Source: Pseudomonadota bacterium (lineage in GTDB: Bacteria; Myxococcota_A; Polyangia; Polyangiales; Polyangiaceae). From it: 7,849 nucleotides of DNA. Under the pieces are notes generated by a model, which did no database searches, was not told the DNA's origin, and worked only from the letters and a program-made list of their open reading frames with translations. This document shows, in pieces, positions 1 to 5,051 of the stretch. Within the stretch, counting starts at the first letter, position 1; each line of letters starts with the position of its first letter. Made by a program: the position numbers and the translations under genes. Location: the NCBI GenBank assembly GCA_023411445.1, contig JAEYOT010000925.1, forward strand, positions 1 through 7,849. The letters run 5' to 3'.

Positions 1-920
1 ACGTGGAGGCGTTGCGACGCTTGGCGGATCTGTCGTCGCGTACCGGTAACGCCGAGCACGCGTTGGAGACGCTGTCGCGCTTGGTCGAGGCTGAGAGCGG
101 AGACGACCTAGTGCACGACGCCATGCGCTTGGCGGACGCCTGCGAGCAGCTCGGGCGCCCTGAGGACGCGCGGGCTGGGCTCGAGCGCGCCCTGAGCGTG
201 GATCGGCGCCGCCCGGACGTGCGGCTGCGCCTGGCCAACGTGTACCAAGCCATCGGCGCCGTGCGAGAGCTGTCGGAGCTACTGCTCGAGGATGCGCAGA
301 ACGCCAAGGACGCCGGCGAGCAGAAGCGCCTGCTGCTGCGCGCCGGGGAGCTGCTGCTCGCGACCGACGGCCAAGCCGACGCGGCGGTGCGCATCTTGGA
401 GATGGTGCGCGAGCAGGATCCGGACAACATCGACGCGGTGGTGCTGCTGTCTCGCGCGTACGGCGCCGCACAGCGCAACGAGGACGCGCTGGCCCTGCTC
501 ACCTCGGTGACCGAAGCCAACAAGGGCCGGCGCATCAAGGCGCTAGGGCAGGTGTTTCAAGCCATCGCCGAGCTGCACCTGCAAGACGGCTTCTTGTCGG
601 ACGCGCTGGTCGCGCTCACTCGCGCCTTCGAGCTGGATCCGAAGAACGGCAAGCTTGCCATGCAGCTCGGGACGCAGGCGCTCGAGATTGACGAGGACGA
701 GATCGCCCAGAAGGCCTTCCGCGGCATCGCCATCATGAGGGCGCCCGAGCCAGGCTCCACCGACGGGGCCACCTCCGAGATGAAGGCGGACGCCAACTAC
801 TACCTGGCCGCGCTGGCGAGGAAGGCAGGGGATCCGCGCAAAGCCAAGGTGCTCGCCACCAAAGCGCTCGCGGAGAATCCTGAGCACGAAGCGGCGCGAG
901 CGCTCCTCGCCGAGCTGTGA
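1..920 (+). CDS. TPR-repeat protein, C-terminal part (5' end outside window)
   Basis: The frame is open from the left edge (first full codon at base 3) to TGA at 918-920, giving about 305 visible residues. The GTG at base 3 is an edge artefact, not a convincing start, so the gene is taken as partial. The protein is almost entirely helical hairpins of the tetratricopeptide type: Ala/Leu-rich helix pairs with typical DP-N or DR-RPD turns near residues 67-72, 139-142, 211-215 and 290-294, each followed by a helix such as AVVLLSRAYG or KLAMQLGTQAL. No signal peptide, membrane segment or catalytic motif is visible. TPR arrays act as protein-protein scaffolds. The partner cannot be read from this fragment, and the missing N-terminus may carry another domain. 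The small zinc-type gene follows directly and is probably co-transcribed. The TPR call is firm; the specific role is unknown. Confidence 0.85.
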   Translation, partial: VEALRRLADLSSRTGNAEHALETLSRLVEAESGDDLVHDAMRLADACEQLGRPEDARAGLERALSVDRRRPDVRLRLANVYQAIGAVRELSELLLEDAQNAKDAGEQKRLLLRAGELLLATDGQADAAVRILEMVREQDPDNIDAVVLLSRAYGAAQRNEDALALLTSVTEANKGRRIKALGQVFQAIAELHLQDGFLSDALVALTRAFELDPKNGKLAMQLGTQALEIDEDEIAQKAFRGIAIMRAPEPGSTDGATSEMKADANYYLAALARKAGDPRKAKVLATKALAENPEHEAARALLAEL

Positions 921-937
921 TAGACGGCGGTCCCGAG

Positions 938-1213
938 ATGAAGCGAGAGAAACGTCTGACCAAGCGCGAGAGGAAGGCCGCCGGCGGAGGTGGCCCCAAG
1001 CCGCACGACCACACGCACATTCACTGCATCGCCTGCGGTCGTCATATCGACCCGAGCGAGTTTGGCGCCGTGCCGCCCTCGGCGACCATCATCGTGTGTC
1101 AGCACAAGTCGCAGTTCCCGGCCTGCACCGGCTGCGAGGTCACGGCGCGCTACTTGGTGGAAGAGCACGATCGCACCGGTAAGCCGGTCAATCAGGCTCC
1201 CGCTTACCACTGA
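938..1213 (+). CDS. Small Cys/His-rich putative zinc-binding protein
   Basis: A 91-residue basic protein of a family I do not recognise. It begins with a Lys/Arg-rich stretch (MKREKRLTKRERKA), then a Gly run, an HDHTHIH cluster, and two Cys groups: CxxC in CIACGR, then CQH followed by CTGC. The two CxxC pairs about 30 residues apart, plus the extra Cys and His, look like a zinc ribbon; metal binding is inferred. The ATG at 938 is preferred because GGCGG lies 7 nt upstream and the Lys-rich start resembles a true N-terminus. A GTG at 917 would add 7 residues and overlap the TPR stop as GTGA, the same junction seen at menC/menE, so it remains possible. The gene lies 17 nt after the TPR gene and is likely in its operon. 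No secretion signal is seen, so it is probably cytoplasmic. Confidence 0.7.
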   Translation: MKREKRLTKRERKAAGGGGPKPHDHTHIHCIACGRHIDPSEFGAVPPSATIIVCQHKSQFPACTGCEVTARYLVEEHDRTGKPVNQAPAYH

Positions 1214-1226
1214 GCGCGGCGCTCAG
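1210..1226. terminator. Palindrome spanning two convergent stop codons; possible bidirectional terminator
   Basis: CTGAGCGC-G-GCGCTCAG is a perfect inverted repeat: arms at 1210-1217 and 1219-1226, central G at 1218. As RNA it would fold as a 7-bp stem with a CGG loop on either strand. TGA of the zinc-type gene (1211-1213) lies in the left arm, and TGA of the LysM-hydrolase gene (1225-1223, minus strand) lies in the right arm. No T-tract follows on either strand, so it is not a classical intrinsic terminator. Its place exactly between convergent genes suggests a shared 3'-end hairpin. Confidence 0.4.
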
Positions 1227-2200
1227 CCCGCGTCCAGCCAAGCCAGCGCGGAGCGGTAGAGCTCCGTCTTCTTCTCGAGCGGCACTTCGTGGCCCATGTC
1301 GCCGGGCGTCTTCACGCGCGTCGGCACGCCCGCTTTCTGCAACCACTGCTGGACCTCTTGCGTGCCTTCGAGCACGCCGTCGTGCTCGCCGGTGATGAGG
1401 TACACGCGTCGCACGCGGTTCTTGGCTGAGCCCAAGGCTTCGAGCCCAGGGCCGCCCCAGTAGCTGGAGTTGGCGGCGAGGATCAGCCAGCGGTTGAAGG
1501 TGCGCGGCTCGCGCACGCCGACGTTCATGGCCGCGAAGGCGCCCTCTGAGAAGCCGATCAGCGTGTTGCCCCACAGCTGCACGCGGCGGCCGTACTTGTT
1601 GCGCAGCGCTTGGATGGCAGCCATCGTCGAGTGGTGGGCGCTCAGCCAGTTGTTGTCCCAAGCGCGACCGCTACTGTAGGGCACCGGGCCGCTCGGACAC
1701 ACCAGCCAGCCGTAGCGGCGCGCGATCGGCGCCCAGCGACGGCAATCCGCCTGCGGGTTGCCCCCACGGCCGTGCAGGTAGACGAGCACGGGGCGGAGGC
1801 CCAGCCGGCCCTTGCCTTGCGGCTCGAAGTAGTAGGCCGGCGCAGCGCCAGGTAGGTCAATCTGACGGAGACCACCGCCGACGGAGCGGTCGTCCGGATC
1901 CTCGCGCTCGGCGCTCGACGACTTGCCGCGCGGCGCGCTCTTGGGCCCGTCGTCTTCGGGGCGGTACGAGGCGTGCCCCGTCTCCGCGTCGCGCTCCGGG
2001 ATGGTGAGGCGCATGCCTGGCTTGATCTTCGTGCGCCGCGTGATGCCGTTGGCGCTACACAGCTCGGCGATGCTGATCTGGTAGCGCTTGGCGATCTTGC
2101 CGAGCGTTTGCCCGTCCGCGACGACGTGCTCCTTGGCTTCGGCCGCGCCGGCCGCGAGCAGGAGGGAGCAGCACAGCGCAATTGCCGCGAAAAAGCGCAT
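1223..2200 (-). CDS. Secreted LysM-domain alpha/beta-hydrolase (putative esterase)
   Basis: A 325-residue protein. The ATG at 2200 is chosen over an upstream in-frame TTG (2248) because it starts directly on a signal peptide (MRFFAAIALCC, then a Leu/Ala core, probably cleaved after AEA, residue 22). Residues 24-68 form one LysM domain (DGQTLGKIAKRY, CSANGI, IKPGMRLTIP), a fold that binds peptidoglycan or chitin GlcNAc. A charged Ser/Asp/Glu/Gly linker (about 69-112) leads to an alpha/beta-hydrolase domain. That domain has an oxyanion-type HGRGG (143-147), the nucleophile elbow GFSEG with Ser218, a likely acid Asp274 in TGEHD, and a likely His304 in GDMGHE. A full Ser-Asp-His triad is thus visible. 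The layout implies an esterase held at the cell wall in the periplasm; the substrate is unknown. It is the last of four minus-strand envelope genes, 72 nt after the DUF4920-like gene, and may have its own promoter. Confidence 0.85.
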   Translation of the reverse strand: MRFFAAIALCCSLLLAAGAAEAKEHVVADGQTLGKIAKRYQISIAELCSANGITRRTKIKPGMRLTIPERDAETGHASYRPEDDGPKSAPRGKSSSAEREDPDDRSVGGGLRQIDLPGAAPAYYFEPQGKGRLGLRPVLVYLHGRGGNPQADCRRWAPIARRYGWLVCPSGPVPYSSGRAWDNNWLSAHHSTMAAIQALRNKYGRRVQLWGNTLIGFSEGAFAAMNVGVREPRTFNRWLILAANSSYWGGPGLEALGSAKNRVRRVYLITGEHDGVLEGTQEVQQWLQKAGVPTRVKTPGDMGHEVPLEKKTELYRSALAWLDAG

Positions 2201-2212
2201 CGCTAAGTGCCT

Positions 2213-2222
2213 AGCATATCCG
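2213..2222 (-). promoter_or_regulatory. Candidate -10 box (CGGATATGCT) before LysM-hydrolase gene
   Basis: On the minus strand CGGATATGCT ends 12 nt before the ATG at 2200. The identical 10-mer lies 11 nt before the thioesterase start, and TATGCT alone lies 8 nt before the DUF4920-like gene. TATGCT fits a TANNNT-type -10 box, which would put transcription start a few nt before the ATG. A convincing -35 is missing: only TTAATT at an 18-nt spacing is present. Confidence 0.35.
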
Positions 2223-2272
2223 TCCGAGCGCGGTGAATTAACGGGCAAGCGCGGGCCCGAGCCCCCGGTCGC

Positions 2273-2788
2273 TCAGCGCCACATTTGCACACCGGTGGCG
2301 ACCAAGCGGACCTCGTGCGCCGAGCCGTCCGGCTCCTTGGCGGCGAACGTGGCGCCCTCCTCCTCCAGGTGAGTGACCATGCTCGGCTTGATCAGCTTGC
2401 TCTCGACCTTGGCTTCCACGCGGGCGCGCGAGCCGGCCGAGTCCGTCGGGACGAAGAAGCCGTAGTCCTTGAAGGTGACACGACAGCCTGGCGCCGCTGG
2501 ATCCTTACCGTCGGACAGCTCCATCCAGCACCCCTTCTTCGTACAGGCGCTGCGCACGTCGCCTTCGACCGTCACCGTCTTGTCCGCGAACTTCTCGGGT
2601 GCCTTGAGCACGTCCGCCAGAGTCGCGACGGGGCTTTGGCCGAGGGGCGCGCCGTACTGCTGGCTGCCAGCGTTCGTCGCAGAAGCGACGGGCGGAGCCG
2701 AGCTGGGCTCCGGCTCGGTCGGCTCCCGAGTCTTGCTACAAGCGGTGAGAGCCAGCAGCGCGAGCAGCAACGAAGCGCGAGACGTCAT
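2273..2788 (-). CDS. DUF4920-like lipoprotein
   Basis: A 171-residue protein with a lipoprotein signal: a short N-terminus, Leu-rich core and lipobox LTAC with Cys17 as the lipidated residue. A low-complexity Pro/Glu/Ser/Ala spacer (about 20-42) follows. The globular part runs from about 45 to the C-terminus and matches my memory of the DUF4920 family: YGAPLG, a TVTVEGDV strand, the signature ACTKKGCWMEL (Cys82 and Cys87) and KDYGFFVP. The two conserved Cys could form a disulfide or bind metal; the family's function is not established. The inner-leaflet retention signal (Asp at +2) is absent, since Ser follows the Cys, so anchoring in the outer membrane is plausible. It starts 44 nt after the barrel gene's stop, with no well-spaced Shine-Dalgarno, and TATGCT lies 8 nt upstream. 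It may therefore be transcribed separately as well as by read-through. Confidence 0.8.
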   Translation of the reverse strand: MTSRASLLLALLALTACSKTREPTEPEPSSAPPVASATNAGSQQYGAPLGQSPVATLADVLKAPEKFADKTVTVEGDVRSACTKKGCWMELSDGKDPAAPGCRVTFKDYGFFVPTDSAGSRARVEAKVESKLIKPSMVTHLEEEGATFAAKEPDGSAHEVRLVATGVQMWR

Positions 2789-2796
2789 CGCCTCGA

Positions 2797-2802
2797 AGCA
2801 TA
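2797..2802 (-). promoter_or_regulatory. Candidate -10 box (TATGCT) before DUF4920-like gene
   Basis: On the minus strand TATGCT ends 8 nt before the ATG at 2788, in the 44-nt gap after the barrel gene. TTGCAG lies 16 nt upstream of it as a possible weak -35 (first three bases match TTGACA). If used, the mRNA leader would be about 1-2 nt. This agrees with the lack of a properly spaced Shine-Dalgarno: the only GAGG is 2 nt from the ATG. Confidence 0.35.
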
Positions 2803-2832
2803 GCGCGTTTCGGCTCGCTGCAAGCCGGCCCG

Positions 2833-4236
2833 CTACTCTTCGTCGCCGCTGTCGCTCTCGCTGCTGTCGCTCTCGCTGCTCTCGGAGGCCTGAGAGCTAG
2901 CGCTCGCGGCAGCGCTCACGGTGCTGCCGGGGAGGTGGAAGCGGAACGCGATGTGGCCGGTGAGGTATTGGTCCACCGCACCGCCAGCGACGAACGACTC
3001 GAAGCCCATCGGCGGCTGCGCCACGGGGTTGAAGTCGAACGCATAGCGGAGCCAATCGAAGCCGAGCACGAGGTCCAGCGAGCTTGCCAGGCGGTAGCCC
3101 ACGGTCACTCCCGCCTCCAGCGAGCTTGCCTTGGCGTTCGGGAACCACGCCTTCTCGATGTCCCCCGTGCCGAACACGAAGCGCTTGCCGATACGGGCAC
3201 CTGCCACCAGCTCCCCAATGCGGAAGTCGCCCTCCAGCATGGCGCGCACGAACGTGTACTTCACGTCCGGGACGAGCGAGACGGCCTCGTCGCCCTTCAG
3301 CGTGAACGAGTGCTGGCCGAACACCGCGGAGGCGGCCAGGCGCTGCTCACCGAACGGCAGGCGAAACTTGGGACCGAGATACCACTGCATCTCGTCGGTC
3401 TTCAGCACCTGCTCCTGAGCGGTTCCTTCGGCAAAGACGGACTCGGTCGCGAAGCCCTTCTCGAAGCCTGCGCTCAGGCCGATGAGCTCCGCCGCGCCGC
3501 TCGCGAAATGCGAGCCTGGGTACCAGTTGAGATCCACGAACACCACGGGGCCGAGCGGGAGCTCGTAGCGGCGTAGCGGACGAAAGCCCTGGTTGGGCCG
3601 CTTGTCGGCGAGCGTGTTCTTGAACTCGAAGGTGCGGTGCATCGGGCGAAGACCTGCGGTCAGGTCCAGCGGTGACGGGCCGCGCGGGCCGTCGCTCGCG
3701 CCTTCTTCCGACGCTTCTTCGCTCTCTTCCTCGGTGGGCGTCTCTTCCGCCGGCGGTTCCTCCGGCGGAGGCTCCTCTACCGGCACCTCGGCAATCGCCG
3801 CGGCCACGCTAGACACGCCCGACTTGTCGATGTTGGCCTTCAGCTTGTCGAGGGTCCCGCCCTTGAGGCTCGCTTCGTCCAACACTTTGCCGTCGGCGCC
3901 GCTATACACCTTGAGCGTGAGGCCGTAGCCCCACGACACCCTGCCCGTGATGATGACCTGCACGTCCAGGCCCTTGGCGGCATCCATCAGCGCCTGGGCC
4001 TTGGTGCTCTTCACGTCTTCGGCGTCCGTGACGTCGTAGCTGCCGTCACCCTTCAGCGCCGTGATGAACTCCGAGCGCACCTCGGCGGCCTTCCGGCCAT
4101 GGAAAGCGCCGACAGCCACGCGTCGCTTTGCGGAGGCTGCGTGGGCATCGGAGATGAAGACTGCCTGCGGGGCGGCCGCTGCGGCGACTACGGTACTGAG
4201 CAGGAGCGTCGTACGAACCAGGCGTCCGAGGCTCAT
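2833..4236 (-). CDS. Composite secreted protein: CsgG/LpoB-like N-domain, Pro/Glu linker, predicted beta-barrel
   Basis: A 467-residue protein that I cannot assign to a named family. Residues 1-33 are a signal peptide ending AHA. Residues 37-148 resemble the alpha/beta domain of TolB-N/CsgG/LpoB-type periplasmic proteins (RRVAVGAF, then VQVIITGRVSWGYGLTLKVY and SGADGKVLDEASLKG). A Pro/Glu-rich linker follows (150-185). Residues 190-435 consist of alternating polar/hydrophobic strands rich in Gly and aromatic residues (VVFVDLNWYPG, MQWYLGPKFRLPFG, EAGVTVGYRLA, LVLGFDWLRYAFDF), typical of an outer-membrane barrel. The last strand-like segment is TGHIAFRFHLPG, followed by an unusual 30-residue Ser/Asp/Glu tail. 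No Cys is present. The start is fixed by a TGATG junction: the ATG shares its A with the stop of the CxxCH lipoprotein gene, and a G-run lies about 6 nt upstream. Coupling suggests the two products act together in the envelope. Domain identities are inferred from pattern. Confidence 0.75.
   Translation of the reverse strand: MSLGRLVRTTLLLSTVVAAAAAPQAVFISDAHAASAKRRVAVGAFHGRKAAEVRSEFITALKGDGSYDVTDAEDVKSTKAQALMDAAKGLDVQVIITGRVSWGYGLTLKVYSGADGKVLDEASLKGGTLDKLKANIDKSGVSSVAAAIAEVPVEEPPPEEPPAEETPTEEESEEASEEGASDGPRGPSPLDLTAGLRPMHRTFEFKNTLADKRPNQGFRPLRRYELPLGPVVFVDLNWYPGSHFASGAAELIGLSAGFEKGFATESVFAEGTAQEQVLKTDEMQWYLGPKFRLPFGEQRLAASAVFGQHSFTLKGDEAVSLVPDVKYTFVRAMLEGDFRIGELVAGARIGKRFVFGTGDIEKAWFPNAKASSLEAGVTVGYRLASSLDLVLGFDWLRYAFDFNPVAQPPMGFESFVAGGAVDQYLTGHIAFRFHLPGSTVSAAASASSQASESSESDSSESDSGDEE
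2848..2877. repeat. 15-bp tandem repeat x2 coding the acidic Ser-rich tail
   Basis: GCTGTCGCTCTCGCT occurs twice in perfect tandem (2848-2862 and 2863-2877), followed by a partial unit. Read on the minus strand it encodes the repeated Ser-Glu-Ser-Asp-Ser pattern near the C-terminus of the barrel protein. The unit length is a multiple of three, so copy-number change would keep the frame and only alter tail length. Confidence 0.75.
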
Positions 4237-4802
4237 CAGGTGCCCCCCGCGGCGTCGATCGGCTTACCGGCCACACATTCGACGTACGTCTTCACGCACG
4301 TGACCGCCTCCATGGGGAAGGCACCACTTTGCGGCATGGGATCGCCACACGCGCCTTGTTGCATCGTGACCTTCTTCCACAACCAGCTGTCCGCGGGCTT
4401 CGCGGTGTCGACGAGCTTGTCGCCGCTGGGGCAGGCGGGCATGCCACCGATATCCCCATGAGTGGCGGCGACGTCCTTCAAGCGCGCCGTAACGCCGGGG
4501 CTCTTCAAGTCCAGCCCGGCATTGCTCAGCCCGGATTGGTGACACGTCGCGCACACGGCTCCGGTAAAGATCTCCGTGACGCACGGTGTCTCGCACGGAT
4601 CGCCCATGGGGTTGCTCATGCTGCCGGCGGTGCCGTTGATCGGAGCCGCGTAGTCATCGGCGTTTTCCAGGTCTGCGGCCTCGGGGCAACCGCTGGCCAG
4701 CAGGGCGAGGGCGGCGGTGGCGAGGGCCGCGCCGAGGGCGGCGAGCTTGCGCGGGAGTGGTCGGCCTGGGGGTTGCGAATCGGGATAGTGTCGCTCTTGC
4801 AC
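4236..4802 (-). CDS. Lipoprotein with a c-type heme motif (CxxCH)
   Basis: A 188-residue protein starting at GTG 4802, supported by GAGG 7 nt upstream. A basic Pro-rich leader (HYPDSQPPGRPLPRK) precedes an Ala/Leu core and LLASGC, so Cys39 is the probable lipidated residue. The single heme-attachment motif is C84-A-T-C87-H88. Met156 in GDPMPQSG, a cytochrome-c-like Met-Pro context, is a possible distal ligand. Six further Cys (70, 74, 124, 152, 169, 176) could form up to three disulfides, which is many for a small cytochrome. The sequence resembles the short CxxCH lipoproteins common in myxobacteria. Related CxxCH motifs also occur in planctomycete-type cytochromes. Heme attachment and electron transfer are inferred, and a redox-inactive remnant is possible. 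It heads the minus-strand envelope block, is joined to the barrel gene by a TGATG overlap, and is transcribed away from the 249-bp divergent region. Confidence 0.75.
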   Translation of the reverse strand: MQERHYPDSQPPGRPLPRKLAALGAALATAALALLASGCPEAADLENADDYAAPINGTAGSMSNPMGDPCETPCVTEIFTGAVCATCHQSGLSNAGLDLKSPGVTARLKDVAATHGDIGGMPACPSGDKLVDTAKPADSWLWKKVTMQQGACGDPMPQSGAFPMEAVTCVKTYVECVAGKPIDAAGGT

Positions 4803-4809
4803 TCGGGAA

Positions 4810-4813
4810 CCTC
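4810..4813 (-). promoter_or_regulatory. Shine-Dalgarno GAGG deciding the GTG start at 4802
   Basis: GAGG on the minus strand lies 7 nt before GTG 4802. It supports this non-ATG start, which is the only one that leaves room for the lipoprotein signal peptide. Confidence 0.55.
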
Positions 4814-4832
4814 GACCTTACTCTGGCTCTCA

Positions 4833-4846
4833 GCCTGCAGTCAGGC
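4833..4846. promoter_or_regulatory. Inverted repeat GCCTG-N4-CAGGC in leader of CxxCH lipoprotein gene
   Basis: A perfect 5-bp inverted repeat with a CAGT spacer, 30 nt upstream of the GTG at 4802. It could be a leader hairpin or a regulator half-site pair. In GC-rich DNA such short repeats also arise by chance. Confidence 0.25.
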
Positions 4847-4870
4847 GAGCCGACGGACCCACGGGGGGAC

Positions 4871-4889
4871 GGCGCCTGCGGCCGGCGCC
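4871..4889. promoter_or_regulatory. GC-only hairpin GGCGCC-N7-GGCGCC
   Basis: Two copies of the self-complementary hexamer GGCGCC flank a 7-nt spacer, so the element is both a direct and an inverted repeat. As RNA it forms a 6-bp all-GC stem with a 7-nt loop. It lies 68 nt upstream of the CxxCH lipoprotein start. No T-tract follows on either strand, so a terminator role is not supported. Confidence 0.3.
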
Positions 4890-5001
4890 CGGACGTAACA
4901 ACAAAGGGGCTGCGTTCGTAAAGGATGAAATGTGGCCAACAAGGCGTTTTCTTCCAACGACTTTTGGCCTGAAAGCTCGCGCTGAGCAGTGCCGGTAAGA
5001 G

Positions 5002-5023
5002 GTCAAATCAGTCAGATTTCGAC
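5002..5023. promoter_or_regulatory. Imperfect palindrome upstream of thioesterase gene
   Basis: GTCAAATC-AGTCA-GATTT(C)GAC: eight bases of each arm pair, with one bulged C at 5020. It covers the zone where a -35 element would sit for the TATGCT box at 5035-5040, so a repressor or activator site is plausible. It is AT-rich relative to its surroundings, which makes a chance match less likely than for the GC-only repeats. Confidence 0.3.
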
Positions 5024-5030
5024 GCTGACG

Positions 5031-5040
5031 CGGATATGCT
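5031..5040 (+). promoter_or_regulatory. Candidate -10 box (CGGATATGCT) before thioesterase gene
   Basis: The 10-mer ends 11 nt before the ATG at 5052 and is identical to the one before the LysM-hydrolase gene. It implies a leader of roughly 4-5 nt. No recognisable -35 sits 16-18 nt upstream; that interval is occupied by the imperfect palindrome. Confidence 0.35.
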
Positions 5041-5051
5041 GAAGCGCTCCG

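Larger units (their letters stand above)
4803..5051. other. Divergent intergenic region
   Basis: These 249 bp separate the CxxCH lipoprotein gene (minus) from the thioesterase gene (plus). The part from about 4895 to 5040 is clearly richer in A/T than the surrounding coding DNA, as expected for a promoter region. It holds three inverted repeats (4833-4846, 4871-4889, 5002-5023) and a candidate -10 box at 5035-5040. I found no good sigma-70 promoter for the minus-strand gene; TTGGAA-17-CACATT is a poor match. No convincing RNA gene is seen. Confidence 0.6.

Noticed and set aside
2201..2248. TTG start at 2248 for the LysM-hydrolase gene
   Set aside because: It would add 16 polar residues before a clear signal peptide and would lie upstream of the candidate -10 box. 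The ATG at 2200 is better.
2237..2259. Minus-strand stem CGGGC-N8-GCCCG followed by TTAATT after the DUF4920-like gene, resembling a terminator
   Set aside because: The stem is only 5 bp with an 8-nt loop and the T-tract is broken. Short GC stems are expected by chance in this DNA.
2935..3576. Plus-strand 213-codon frame opposite the barrel gene
   Set aside because: It has charged Arg/Glu/His-rich composition and no domain or ribosome site. The minus-strand gene has a signal peptide and barrel pattern.
3721..3790. Repetitive GAG/CCG-like tract that might be a non-coding repeat
   Set aside because: It is the codon run for the Pro/Glu-rich linker of the barrel protein and has no fixed unit length.
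4925..4972. A 15-codon open frame starting ATG AAA TGT in the divergent intergenic region, a possible leader peptide
   Set aside because: AAGG abuts the ATG with no spacer, so there is no usable Shine-Dalgarno. The frame ends 80 nt before the thioesterase start and shows no regulatory codon run.
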